Part shown: positions 28,825-42,700 of the stretch, one piece after another
How positions within the stretch are numbered: the first letter of the stretch is position 1
Layout of the letters: each line of letters starts with the position of its first letter
Assembly (NCBI GenBank): GCA_040954595.2
Contig: CM082590.2
Location: 8,742,001 to 8,806,000, forward strand
Source: Balanoglossus misakiensis
Taxonomy: Eukaryota; Hemichordata
DNA: 64,000 bases
Direction of reading: 5' to 3'
Position numbers and translations under genes: made by a program
The notes under the pieces: generated by a model
Seen by the model: only the letters and a program-made list of their open reading frames with translations
The model's database searches: none
What the model was told of the DNA's origin: nothing

Positions 28825-29660
28825 TGTACGGCTTTGGTCCAAAAACAAACGTGTTCCAACACATCTTGCTTAACTTTAAGTCATCGAATTTGTGTATTAC
28901 CAAGAGGCAGTGATATGCTTAGTCAGGTTATTGTGGCCAAAGTGGAATGTACCTGTTCTCCTTGATAAGGGCTCCACAGCCAAATTAAATTGTCAAGTTG
29001 TTTTCTAGCCAAACATGCTCGTTAAATAATAAAATGCATGGCTTGGTTCAAAACAAATTTGTTCCAACACATCTGGCCTAACTATAACAGTCGCTATATT
29101 TCTGTGTTACCAAGAGGCAATGGTATGCTTAGTCAGGTTATTGTGGCCAAAGTGGAACGTACCTGTTCTCCTTGATAAGAGCTTCACAGCCAAATTAAAT
29201 TGTCAAGCTGTTTTCTAGCCAAACATGAAAATTAAGCCATAAAACATTGATCAGAAAAAGAAAGTTCTCCAGGTAAAACAATGCTTGAAAAAAAAGTCTT
29301 AGATTTAGTGTATTTATTTGTGTCCGTTGCATACAGAAAGTTTGCAACCTGAGTTTGAAATAAATGTGCAACTCCTCTGAATAAACTCCCCATTGTAACC
29401 ATTAATCCTTGTGTTACCACTACTTACTGGAGTTTTTATTATATGCTTGTTAAATAATAAAATGCATGGCTTGGTCCAAAACAAATTTGTTCCAACACAT
29501 CTGGCTTATTTTTAAGTCACCACATTTGTGTGTTACCAGGAGGCAAAGGTATCCTTGGTCAGGGTATAATCACTATTTTGGCCCAAGTGGAACGTACCTG
29601 TCCTCTCTGATAACAGCTCCACAGCTTGAGAGAGAGACAGTAAAAATTTTAACTTGTTAA
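28825..29660 (+). repeat. Dispersed tandem repeat, about 200 bp, 3 copies
   Basis: Blocks at 28825-29010, 29036-29226 and 29461-29640 share GTTCCAACACATCT, TGTTACCAAGAGGCAA, GTGGCCAAAGTGGAACGTAC and CTTGATAA. A second motif (GTAAAACAATG...CATACAGAAAG) also repeats at about 29270 and 29840, so the larger unit is about 600 bp. No coding potential. Confidence 0.7.
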
Positions 29661-30737
29661 CATTCTTAATGCCGAGGAAGGAGTACACTTGAGAATTTGC
29701 ATTGTATAGAGAGATTCGCTACACATTCCTTTTTGTACTCTTAACAATTTGAGATTTTATTTTAAAATCTGGTTGTGGTATTAGTACCTGGTTTGATGGA
29801 GTAGAAAATATGAAGCAGAAAAAGGAATTACGCTGGTAAAACAATGATTGAAAAATAGTCTTAGATTGGTTGTGTTTATATTGTAATTATTCATCTAAAT
29901 TTAAGTCACATACAGAAAGATTGCAGCCAGGTTGAATTAAATGTACGGTTCCCCTCAACCAGCTTCCCAATGGTAAAAATTATCGTGTTACCGCTAATTG
30001 ATGATTTGGAAAAAAATTCCAACAAGAAGCTCGTTATCATGCTAGTTGTGATGTAATTGCAACTCAGTGTTTTGCAATGTCTGGAACAGGGAATTTAGAA
30101 CAGAAATTCTTCAGGGTGCCCATGCTGATAGAATTATAAAGATAGAATTATAAATGAAACTGTTAGTTATGCAGTAATGAAATTGACTGATATCATTAGA
30201 TTGGTTTAATAAACAACTCAAACATTCAAACAAATGCCTGTAGAAAGTTTGGTGGAGTTGGTATTTGTTTATCAAGCAAACACAGTAACACTATACCGGT
30301 ATAATGTATGATTATTGTTTTTCTGGTTTGTCATGGTATTTTAGATGTCATTTTTTCAAATAAGATTTCTCTGTATTCACTTATTTGTTCATGCTACATT
30401 CCATTAATTTATTGTGTGTATTGTCAAAATATTTAGGGCTGTGTGCAAAAAATTCCTCAGGCTGCAAAATTGGGTCTATTGGAACACTTTATGTGACATA
30501 TCCCACCATAATTTTGATGAATAGCCGATCATATATTCTGACTTTATTTGTAGTGTATAAGCAGTGTATTTACTTACAGTGTTTTTATGACTTTTTTTAC
30601 AGTCACTCAAGTCTCTCTTCAAAATCACATGATTATAGCCAGAAGACGCCGTCTCAGAACCAAGTAACAGTTGTTGGACTCGAGACCACCGCAAAAGTTG
30701 GTGGGTTTTAGAGCTTTTGGTGTGTTTCAGCTGCATG

Positions 30738-30794
30738 ATGGGCAATTTTTGTTGTAAGAAAACCAGGGCTTCCCAGAAATATGAAGAGCCACAG
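30738..30794 (+). CDS. Ank-Roco exon 1: MGNFCC N-terminus
   Basis: Encodes MGNFCCKKTRASQKYEEPQ. The acceptor AG at 30729-30730 makes this an internal exon whose first 7 nt are untranslated. ATG occurs twice in frame (30735, 30738); only the second gives Met-Gly for N-myristoylation, with Cys5 and Cys6 as possible palmitoylation sites. Its tail and flanking introns are homologous to exons 2 and 3. Confidence 0.7.
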
Positions 30795-33700
30795 GTAAGT
30801 GCTTAGTGACCAGTTGAACTGAAGTTATGGGCATCAGCCTTAATTGCTGCTATTAGTCTGTGTGGAAGAGGAAAATGGTAAAGAGCACTAACAAGATTGT
30901 CAGTATACTGAAATTATGCATGATTCCAGTGCTTTGAAGCATTTGATGGACAAAATGCCGTAAAGTACATGTATGTCATATCAACACAGCTAAATTGTGA
31001 TTGTAAAAACTAATTGACAAATAGTCAATGCACTGCAACACTTTAAATGCAGAGTGAAGTGCGGTTTTATAAATCCAACAGTCGCAAAATTTGCCATTTA
31101 TATGGCACAATGTTTGTGTTAATATTAACGAAACTGTTTTGACATCTGTGAGTGAGTGAGTGAATGAGTGAGAGTGTTAGAGGGTGATGGAGTCAGTTGT
31201 CGAGTTGATCACTGAAAATGTAATGTAATGCAAACAGTAATGTGTTGCACTTCATCAGATTGTGAAACGTAGTATGTCACAGTAATTGTTCATCATGACC
31301 ATCAGTGTTTTTGCTAAGGATGGGGAACATTGGTAATGGATTTGGGAACCCCGGTAACATTTCTACAACCCCCTAATATTTATTGATACACCCAGGGGAA
31401 GTTCCGAACCCCGGTAAAATGACTGGGGAACTCCGGTAGATTTTACCTAGGTATCGCCCTTAACCAAAACACTGACCATGATTTTATTGACTAGAATGTG
31501 TGACTGTGTGCTGGACACTTTCATACTTTGTGGAATGTTGTTGTTCAATGGCATTTAAGTGGTTACCAGGGTTTTAAGCTTTTGGTGTGTTTTGGGGATA
31601 TTTCAGGTACACCCAACAGACAGTGAATCTGATGAGGGAACAACGGCTTTGCAGGAATATAAAGACCCACAGGTAAGTGACTTTTGAACTGAAGTTAGTC
31701 AGCTGTTTGCACTATTGAAAAATAGTCTGATCCTGCAAGGGGAAGTTTTTAACATCAAATTGTAACGTTAATAGGTGTTTCAGAATAAAGTATACTGAGA
31801 TTTTTCGTGATGCCACTATACTGTTTTTGATGGACAAAATACTTTGTGTTTTGGGGATATTTCAGGTACACCTAACGGACTGTGGATCTGGTTCAGGAAC
31901 AACAGCTTGGCAGGAACATAATGACCCACAGGTAAGTGACTGTTGAACTGAAGTTATGGGCAGCTAGCGTGTGCTAGAGGAAATATTGTCTGTCTGATTG
32001 AGAGGAAAACTTTAAATTGTAACACACAGTACGTGTTTCAGAATAATGTCTTTCAGTATGCTGAGATTATTCATCATTCCATTGCAATCTGTTTTATTTT
32101 GGTGAAGAATAATCATGGCATAATGTTTAGCAATTGTGTGATGTCATCTTTTTATCCACGGTGACATCACAGTTTAATTGTTTTCACAATTCTTCATCAA
32201 TGACGATTTCAATGTTTTCCTATAATATTACTGCTGTTTATGATTTCATATTGAGCATATTTAAAAAAACAAACAAGTGATGTCTGTTGATTGTTACAGC
32301 TTCTCATCAATGCCGCAAGGGATGGTGACATTGCAATGATCCAGTCGCTGAAAGCTCAGGGAGCTGATGTTAAGATACAAAACAAGGTAAATATTAACCT
32401 GACTTCTAGAGGTTAATTCTAATCAATATACAAACATTTGTTTGTTTGTTTATTTGTTTAAGGAAACCTCACATTACATTTCAATTTTTGTGACATTGTT
32501 CTCATGCTCCTCCTTCATTACTTACAGAATGGAAACACACCTTTGCACTATGCAGCAAGGTATGGCAGTGAAGGCCGAGTCGGATTGTTATTGGAGCGCA
32601 AAGCTGATGCTAACATACAAAACAAGGTAAATACCAACCTGACTCCTACAGGTTAATTCTACTCTGATCGACAGACAAACATTTTGTTTGTTTGTTTGTT
32701 TAAGGAATCCTCACATTGCATTTAATTTTTTGTGACAATATTCTCATGCTCCTCCTTCATTACTTACAGGATGGAGACACACCTTTGCACTATGCAGCAA
32801 GGTATGGCGATGAAGGCCGTGTCAGATTGTTATTGGAACACAAAGCTGATGTAACCATACAAAATAAGGTAAATACCAACCTGACTCCTACAGGTTAATT
32901 CTAATCAACATACAAACATTTGTTTTTTTTTTTTTTTTATTTATTTAAGGAGACCTCACAATACATTTCAATTTTGTGACATTATTCTCATGCTCCTCCT
33001 TCATTACTTACAGAATGGACACACACCTTTGCACTTCGCAGCAGCAAGGTATGGCAGTGAAGGCCGTGTCAGATTGTTGTTGGAACACAAAGCTGATGCT
33101 AACATACAAAACAAGGTAAATACCAACATGACTTATACAGGTTAATTCTTATCTGATCGACATACAAACATTTTGTTTGTCTGTTTGTTTGTTTGTTTGT
33201 TTGTTTAAAGGAAACCTCATAGCATATATGAATTGTTGTGACATTGTTCTCATGCTCCTCCTTCATTACTTACAGGATGGAAATGCACCTTTGCACTCTG
33301 CAGCAAGGTTTGGTGATGAAGGCCGTGTCAGATTGTTATTGGAACACAAAGCTGATGTTAACATACAAAACGCGGTAAATACCAACCTATAATTCTAATC
33401 AACATACAAACAATTATATGCCTATTTGTTTGGTAATTTTTTTTTTTTTAAAGGAAACCTCACATTACATTTCAATTTTTGTGACATTGTTCTCATGCTC
33501 CTCCTTCATTACTTACAGAATGGAGACACACCTTTGCACTATGCAGCAAGGTCTGGTGATGAAGGCCGTGTCCGATTGTTATTGGAACACAAAGCTGATG
33601 TTAACATACAAAACAAGGTAAATACCAACCTGACTCCTACAGGTTAATTCTACTCTGATCGACATACAAACAATTTGTTTGTTTATTTGTTTAAGGAAAC

Positions 33701-36700
33701 CACACATTACCGTTAAAGTTATTTTATAAGTTGCAGTGGTATTATAAGTCGCACCCCTTCTTTGAAAGACTTGTTTGGGAGGAGATTTTAAGGAAATGAA
33801 TACAACAGAACATTGGTATTATAAGTCGCACCCCCTTTTCGGCACACACTGTCACCCAAAAAAGGCGCGTCAATTTTTGTGACATTGTTCTCATGCTCCT
33901 CCTTCATTACTTACAGAATGGAAACACACCTTTGCACATTGCAGCAGGGTGGGGTAATAAAGGCCGTGTCAGAATGCTATTGGAACACAAAGCTGATGCT
34001 ACCATACAAAACGCGGTAAATACCAACCTATAATTCTAATCAACATACAAACAATTATATGCCTATTTGTTTGGTAATTTTTTTTTTTAAAAGGAAACCT
34101 CGCATTACATTTAAATTTTTGTGACATTGTTCTCATGCTCCTCCTTCATTACTTACAGAATGGAGACACACCTTTGCACTTTGCAGCAAGGTCTGGTGAT
34201 GAAGGCCGTGTCCGATTGTTATTGGAACACAAAGCTGATGTTAACATACAAAACAAGGTAAATACCAACGTGACTTCTGCAAGTTGATGGAAGTAACATT
34301 GAAATGTGTTTATTTGTTTGTTTGTTTATTTGTCTATCTGTCTGTTTGTTTGTTTGTTTTTTTGTTTGTTTGTTTTTCAGTCAGTTTTGTTTGTTTAAGA
34401 AAATCCCCACAGTACATTTAAATTTTTTTGACATTATTCTCATGCTCCTCCTTCATTACTTACAGGATGGAGACACACCTTTGCACTATGCAGCAAAGTA
34501 TAGCGATGAAGGCCGTGTCAGATTGCTATTGGAACACAAAGCTGATGTTAAGATACAAAACAAGGTAAATATTAACCTGACTTCTGGAGGTTAATTCTAA
34601 TCAATATACAAACATTTGTTTGTTTGTTTTGTTTATTTATTTAAGGAGTCGTGACCTCACTGTACATTTAAATTTTTTTGACATTATTCTCATGCTCCTC
34701 CTTCATTACTTACAGAAAGAAGACACACCTTTGCACCTTGCAGCAGGATCTGGTGATGAAGGCCGTGTCAGATTGTTATTGGAACACAAAGCTGATGTTA
34801 ACATACAAAATGAGGTAAATACCAACGTGACTTCTACAGGTTAATTCTAATCAACATACAAACATTTGTTTGTTTTGTTTTTTTATTTATTTAAGGAGAC
34901 CTCACAATACATTTCAATTTTGTGACATTATTCTCATGCTCCTCCTTCATTACTTACAGGATGGAGACACACCTTTGCACTTTGCAGCAAGGTATGGCGA
35001 TGAAGGCCGTGTCCGATTGTTATTGGAACACAACGCTGATGTTAACATACAAAACAAGGTAAATACCAACATGACTTCTGCAAGTTGATGGTAATCAACA
35101 TAGAAATTTGTTTGTTTGTCTGTTTTGTTTGTTTGTTTGTCAGAAAGTTTTGTTAGTTTATGAAAATCCCCACAGTACATTTCAATTTTGTGACATTGTT
35201 CTCATGCTCCTCCTTCATTACTTACAGTGTGGAGACACACCTTTGCACTATGCAACAAGGTATAGCGATGAAGGCCGTGTCAGAATGTTATTGGTACACA
35301 AAGCTGATGCTAACATACAAAACAAGGTAAATACCAACATGACTTATACAGGTTAATTCTTATCTGATCGACATACAAACATTTTGTTTGTCTGTTTGTT
35401 TGTTTGTTTGTTTGTTTAAAGGAAACCTCATAGCATATATGAATTGTTGTGACATTGTTCTCATGCTCCTCCTTCATTACTTACAGGATGGAAATGCACC
35501 TTTGCACCTTGCAGTAGGATCTGATGATGAGGGCCGTGTCAGAATGCTATTGGAACACAAAGCTGATGCTACCATACAAAACGCGGTAAATACCAACCTA
35601 TAATTCTAATCAACATACAAACAATTATATGCCTATTTGTTTGGTAATTTTTAAATAATAACACATGATAGCGAGGGCAATATCACGATTTGAAGCCTGC
35701 ACGAGGGATGGTGATCTCTGACTATAATATTGATGATGCCCGAGCCGCAGGCGAGGGTATCATCAATATTGTGGTCAGAGATCACCAGCCCGAGAGCAGG
35801 CTTCAAATCGTGATGTTGCCCGAGCATCATGTGTTATTAATTTTATTACACCGAACATTTGAACGTACATACAAGGCAGGCATAGAAGAACGTAGACACG
35901 CGTCCATATGTCGTACGTTGCTGAGAATGTAAAATGTCTCGATCTCCCAAGAATTATACGATACCTACTTCGAACTTAGATTATTTTCAAAATACTGCAC
36001 TGTTGGTTGCGATTTTGTTGTATTTACTGTCCGTTTGTGGTAAAATATCGTCCAGTTGAACAGGTGTTAAGCCTATGTGTCGCTTTGAAGCCATAGATGC
36101 GGGAGTTGACTGATCGTGGAGGAAGCCATTGAACGACAGTTTGGAACGCGCAGAAGTCGCGCGCAGAACACAAAACAACCCAGCGGGCAATATCAGCGCA
36201 CGCGACAGGGCTTTATCAACTCTAGCCATGTTATATCACTTTTTTTTCTATATCACGTGAGCGCGTCTCAGCCAATCACGAATATGGTATAATACGTGAG
36301 GTGTAATAATTTTTTTTAAAAGGAAACCTCGCATTACATTTAAATTTTTGTGACATTGTTCTCATGCTCCTCCTTCATTACTTACAGAATGGAGACACAC
36401 CTTTGCACTTTGCAGCAAGGTCTGGTGATGAAGGCCGTGTCCGATTGTTATTGGAACACAAAGCTGATGTTAACATACAAAACAAGGTAAATACCAACGT
36501 GACTTCTGCAAGTTGATGGAAGTAACATTGAAATGTGTTTATTTGTTTGTTTGTTTATTTGTCTATCTGTCTGTTTGTTTGTTTGTTTTTTTGTTTGTTT
36601 GTTTTTCAGTCAGTTTTGTTTGTTTAAGAAAATCCCCACAGTACATTTAAATTTTTTTGACATTATTCTCATGCTCCTCCTTCATTACTTACAGGATGGA

Positions 36701-39700
36701 GACACACCTTTGCACTATGCAGCAAAGTATAGCGATGAAGGCCGTGTCAGATTGCTATTGGAACACAAAGCTGATGTTAACATACAAAATGAGGTAAATA
36801 CCAACGTGACTTCTACAGGTTAATTCTAATCAACATACAAACATTTTTTTTTTTTTTTTTTTATTTATTTAAGGAGACCTCACAATACATTTCAATTTTG
36901 TGACATTATTCTCATGCTCCTCCTTCATTACTTACAGGATGGAGACACACCTTTGCACTATGCAGCAAGGTATGGCGATGAAGGCCGTGTCCGATTGTTA
37001 TTGGAACACAACGCTGATGTTAACATACAAAACAAGGTAAATACCAACATGACTTCTGCAAGTTGATGGTAATCAACATAGAAATTTGTTTGTTTGTCTG
37101 TTTTGTTTGTTTGTTTGTCAGAAAGTTTTGTTAGTTTATGAAAATCCCCACAGTACATTTCAATTTTGTGACATTGTTCTCATGCTCCTCCTTCATTACT
37201 TACAGTGTGGAGACACACCTTTGCACTATGCAACAAGGTATAGCGATGAAGGCCGTGTCAGAATGTTGTTGGTACACAAAGCTGATGCTAACATACAAAA
37301 CAAGGTAAATACCAACATGACTTATACAGGTTAATTCTAATCAGCATATAATCATTTGTTTGTTTGTTTGTTTGTTTGTTTGTTTAAAGGAAACTTCACA
37401 TTACATTTCAATTTTTGTGACATTGTTCTCATGCTCCTCCTTCATTACTTACACTTACAGATTGGAGACACACCTTTGCACATTGTAACAAGGTATGATG
37501 ATGAAGGCTGTGTCAGATTGTTATTGGAACACAAAGCTGATGCGAATATACATAACAAGGTAAATTCCAACATGACTTCTACAGGTTAATTCTAATAAGT
37601 GTTACCCGGTAGTTGTTACGTAGGTTAAGTTTGGGATTGTTTCTTGTGACCAGGTGTATTTGTTGTTTACTTTCGTTATTTGAATATTTGCATGACGAGG
37701 TGTGATATACTACTCAGACTTAACGCTGTCACGATGTTGTCGCGTCCTTCGTCTAAACTATGGAACTTTTTGTGGGACATTGGACTTGATCATTTAAATT
37801 TCCACACCTGGTCACACTCAAAGATAGTCACTTATTTTTGTGCATTTTCAGTGTGCAGTGTTTAATGTTTAATTATTACTTTATTTACTATAATTTAAAT
37901 TTACCATAATTAAGGTATTACCGCTGTTGTTTGACTGTTGACCATCTTTGTTGCGTGCAGCGCTGTTTATTTTATTTTAAAATGAGCCATTCAGGCAGTC
38001 CGATTTGTTTACTGCCCTGTTTCGGCATTGAATAGCTAGGGTGTCGTAACATTACATAAAGCTGATGCTAACATTCAAAACAAGGTAAATACCAATACAG
38101 AAACAAATACAGTCGAACGCGGATAATCCGAACCTGCTGGGCGGGTTAGATTTAGTTTGGATGATTGATTGTTCAGATAATTGATATTAGCACGTCTGAA
38201 CAAAGGAAATTGACCACACCATTGGGGCATGCGTATGTTTTGATGTTTCCCACATGCACATGCATTTTCCATGCACTCACAAAAAGAAGTTAATAAAATA
38301 ACATGTATTAAGAGTTCGAAAGTTGAAAAGAAAAAAGACGAAGTCAAAGCTGCAATACTCTGATCCATTCAACATCGTATGCGTTATGGTCATCGTACCA
38401 AACCATGAACGTGCGTAAGCCTTCCATGGCCACGGCAGAATTCACTAGAGCTGGTGTCCCATGCTCTTTATCGTTCTCATTTTCATGCCATGAGTTTATT
38501 TCTGAGAAACAAAGTCGGTGATTTCATCTTACGTTATCATTTCGAAGCTGTCATAGTTCTCGCTAGTCTCCAAATCTTCGCTGTCAGTGGCATTCAAACC
38601 GCACAAAACAAGCTCTCCGCACGAGGTCACTTCTGCAAGTGACAACTTGGCTGTCATTCATATTGGTGCTGCCATAGTCACCGGCCGCGACCCGACACGC
38701 CTTCACTGTATCGCGGCTGTCCATGCGTTTGAAACGCTGTGTCTTTGATGTTGAAACCTCTGACAATGTCCACCGTCCGCTCGCACGGGTCTAAGACGGG
38801 CGATATCATCCAACCCATGGCTTTCATTTGTATTATCAAAGACGGTGCTAAGCTTATTTCCAAGATTGACCAAGATTTTTACGTGTTTTACACTCGAGTG
38901 TGAAATCCTAGTGTCAAATGGTACGATACACGAAAGTGTGACACTCTGTTGTCGTAAAATGATTGAAATATTCAATGATAAAAACGTTCTTAACACGTCC
39001 TGCCGCCCTTTACAACTGAAACAATTAGAACTGATGGTCTAAATTGTCAGTTTTTCTGCGGAAATGTCACAGACCGCCGAGAGTACAGGTGCTTGGCCTG
39101 GCTAACTTAATGTTCAGGGACTGTACGTACCAAAGCGTTCGGATAAACGGTGTCCGGATAATCGGCGTTCGACTGTACTTGACTGTTTATTTTTATCTCT
39201 TTATTTATTTTTTTCATATAGGGAAACCCTTCATGTAATTGATGCTAATATACTGTAGAAATCTTTCATTACTGAAACTATGGACACCTTTACAATATGC
39301 AGCAATGAATACAGTGTCAGATTGTTGTTGGATCTCAAATCAAACTGTGGATGTACCCGTATTCATAGTCAGTTTCATTCTAGTACAATGATCATGTTTT
39401 TTTTAAGACATTTATGTAGAAATCGTTATTGTAAAGAAGATATGGTGACAGTTTTAGATTACTCTTTCAGTTCATCTTTCAACAAACTGAAACTAAAAAG
39501 CCTATTTAGAGGAGATACCAACCACTATGGTTTCCTCATTTTGGAGTTTTGTTTTGCGTCCTTTGCAACCACTACCACCACCATTGTAAGTTGGTACTGC
39601 AGGTATGTTTTGCGGCACTGTTTATACGCACCTATTATAGTCCCGATCTTGCTGTATCTCTTACATGAAGTAATTGCTTTTGTTTTTTTTGCACAGGATG

Positions 39701-42700
39701 GCAACACAGCACTCCACATAGCAGCAATGAGCAGCTCTTGGAGACGGGATTATGTTGTGAAACTGTTGCTGCAATATGGAGCTGATATTGACTGCAAAAA
39801 TAAGGTACAATCTTCTGTTGCTTATTGCAATATTTTATTCTGTTTCACTGACACCATGCATTCTGATTAACTCAACCCATTTTTAAAGTTGAATCTTCAC
39901 AACCATTGAATTTGAAATTCAGTTTGTATGAGTGTACAATTTTGAATTATCAGTTGGTAATACCTGTTTTAACAGTTATTAATAATAGTATTAGCTTATC
40001 AATATCAACATCATAATTGATAGTTACTTCTATCCCAATAAAATTTAGACTGGAAAGACACCACTTGATGTTGCAAGTTGGTCTGTTCAGGTTGTGCTGT
40101 TGGATTACATTAGGGTGAGTGTAATTTTTTGGGGGTCATGAATTTGAATAATTTATAACCTGAAATATGCAAATTCTTATGTACCCTGCATTAAGAGTGT
40201 CCATAAATATCAATGTAATAATTTGTTACATGTATTTTCTGATTTCTTTATTTAACAAGAAACGAGATGAGTTCAGTGACCTGATGACGGAATCAGGTAT
40301 GGAATGTGACACTTTTAAGTTGTTCTTCGCTGGAGATGGTGGAGTTGGTAAGACTACACTGTTGAAGTCACTTCAGAGGGTATGTTGATATTTATTGTTT
40401 TGCGCAACAGTTCTAGTAAGCCATAACATTCACATTGTAGTATGTATGGTGCATATTAGAAAACTACTACAGGTACAAATATGGATAATTTAATATACAC
40501 ATAGTTGATGAAATTTCATTGTTTTGTGAAGATATTTTGTGCTGGCATTATGGAGTTCACAGGATAAACTCTTCATTGCATTTTTATTTTTCCAATCATT
40601 GTATGAGGGAGGAGTTGAGGTTGTATTTCATTTGTTCTTTGTGTTTTAATTACCCATGGCCTTTGAAAAGGGAATATTGTAGTCGTGCACACATTGCACA
40701 GCTATGCTTTTGTCTACAAGCATATTGTGCACTTCAGTGTAGACGTTTGTACAATTTTATAATTCACAATCAAGTACTATAAAACGGGTTATTTTCGCGA
40801 GCAATAAATTTTCGTGAAATACGCGAGAGCCAAAAATACGTGAACATAAAAGTCACGTAAAAATGTTTTTTCGGAGATTTGCCTCTTTTGATATCGCGAA
40901 AAATTCCTGTCGTGAAAATAACCCGTTTTACAGTATGGTCATACACAAAGACAAAAAATAACTAGAAATTGTTTTCTTTCACTTTGCCTTATCAAAGAGT
41001 GAAGAAACAACTCTGGAATCTGAAGAAAGTGAACACATTCCCACACCTGGTATTGATGTCCAAAGTGTTCATATTCCTGATGTAGGAAATGCCAGTGTTT
41101 GGGATTTTGCCGGCCAGGCTGAGTATTACGTCACTCATAACATGTTTCTGGGAGCACCCAATGCTGTCTCCATATTGGTGTTCAAAGCTACAGACGAGAA
41201 TGGTCAACTCAACACCTTTGAACGTGTGTTCAAGGAGGTAAGAATCTTCACAGTAAATTAACTAAACATGCTTGAGACTGGAAGTCCATATGTATTGTAT
41301 CATTTATTACTTTCCATCCCCCAAAGCAGAAGAAACTGACAATTCCCAAAATATCAATTCTTGAATTATTATCTCATATTCATGATCCCTTCAAATTTGC
41401 CTCAGAATTAATATAATATTTAATTATACAAATATTCTCATTGGTAGATTTTGTTTTGGTTGCGGTTTCTGAAAGGAACAACCCACATGGACAGGTATTC
41501 ATTCGATGAGCCCGGTGAAGGATACAAGAAACCAGTGGTGATATTGGTTGCAAGTCGAGCTGATCAGTTGAAGAGGGTGGATATGGCTCTAGGTTGGTGT
41601 TGTCAGCTCATGCAAATACTGTACAATGTCAAGCTCATTGTAACATGTGTTGTTCAACTGTTGATAAATTGATCGATAGTGAGAAGAACATGTATAGTTG
41701 TTGGACATGTCAAAGTTCGAAAAAAGCAACCAGCTATTACTGTGTCCATTTTAAGCATTAGCTAGCTGTCACTAAGAAAAAGATTCACAGCTGAACTTTA
41801 TGCCTTACTTTCTGCAAATCGAATTATGCAGCAATTAGATTTGTGTTATAATTTCACAGCTCGTCATATGCTAGACGAAGTTCTGACAAGAGCACAGGAA
41901 ATGTTTCAAGATTATTTGGACATCTGCACTAATGACATATTTCTGGTGAATTGCCGTGATTCTACAGACAGTAAAATGAAGCAAGTCCGCGCCTGTTTAC
42001 ATCAGAAAAAAGTAATAATATTTTGCTGTTGTCAATATTGCCTCTGAATTGTTCTACCTTTATAAACACTCTATTAATTTCAGTTACCATACAATTACAA
42101 GATTCAGTTTCATGCCTCCACCTTGAAAAAATGCAAAGACTCAAAGTGTTGGCAACATACTACCAATGTATGTTTGATGACCCTTGCTTAAGCACCACTT
42201 GCAAATGATTAGGTTACATATTTATCCAATTTTAGGAGCCACCAAAATGTGAACTGTTTCAAAATGTAACATAACATAGTCACATTTAACAAATATGTGA
42301 TTACCTCCTTGTGTTTCATTCATCACTTGTGAGACTTGCTTGACAAGTTATGCTGTTATTTAATATTTCTTGTTGTAATTTTTAGACAGTAAAAACACTT
42401 CCAAGCGTGTGTACCAAGATAATGGAAAAGAAGAGGGAATTATATGACGACTTCCCAGCTCTTTATTGGATAGAATATGTGGCAAGAATCAAAGAAATAT
42501 ACCCCACGATTGACGAAAGGTTCTTACAAAAAGCCACCAACTATCTGCATGACATAGGAGAGGTCAGTAACAATAAAGACCCAACGTGTTGCTCATCCAT
42601 TCTCTTTCAGTACATATACTAGGCTGAGTGAATGTGATATTTCCATCAGTTACAAATTATTTTCTCTTCAGAAATCTGCAAAGGCAAATTTTACAATGTA

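Noticed and set aside
35108-35356. Array frames that extend upstream of each ankyrin exon (MLLLHYLQ)
   Set aside because: The upstream part is the 3' end of the intron reading through CATTACTTACAG; the splice-bounded 99-nt exon is the coding unit.
42084-42167. Possible extra exon between the ROC and COR exons
   Set aside because: It has a CAG acceptor, but exon 41860-42011 joins 42386 in phase 0 and matches DAPK1 length, so an extra exon is not needed.
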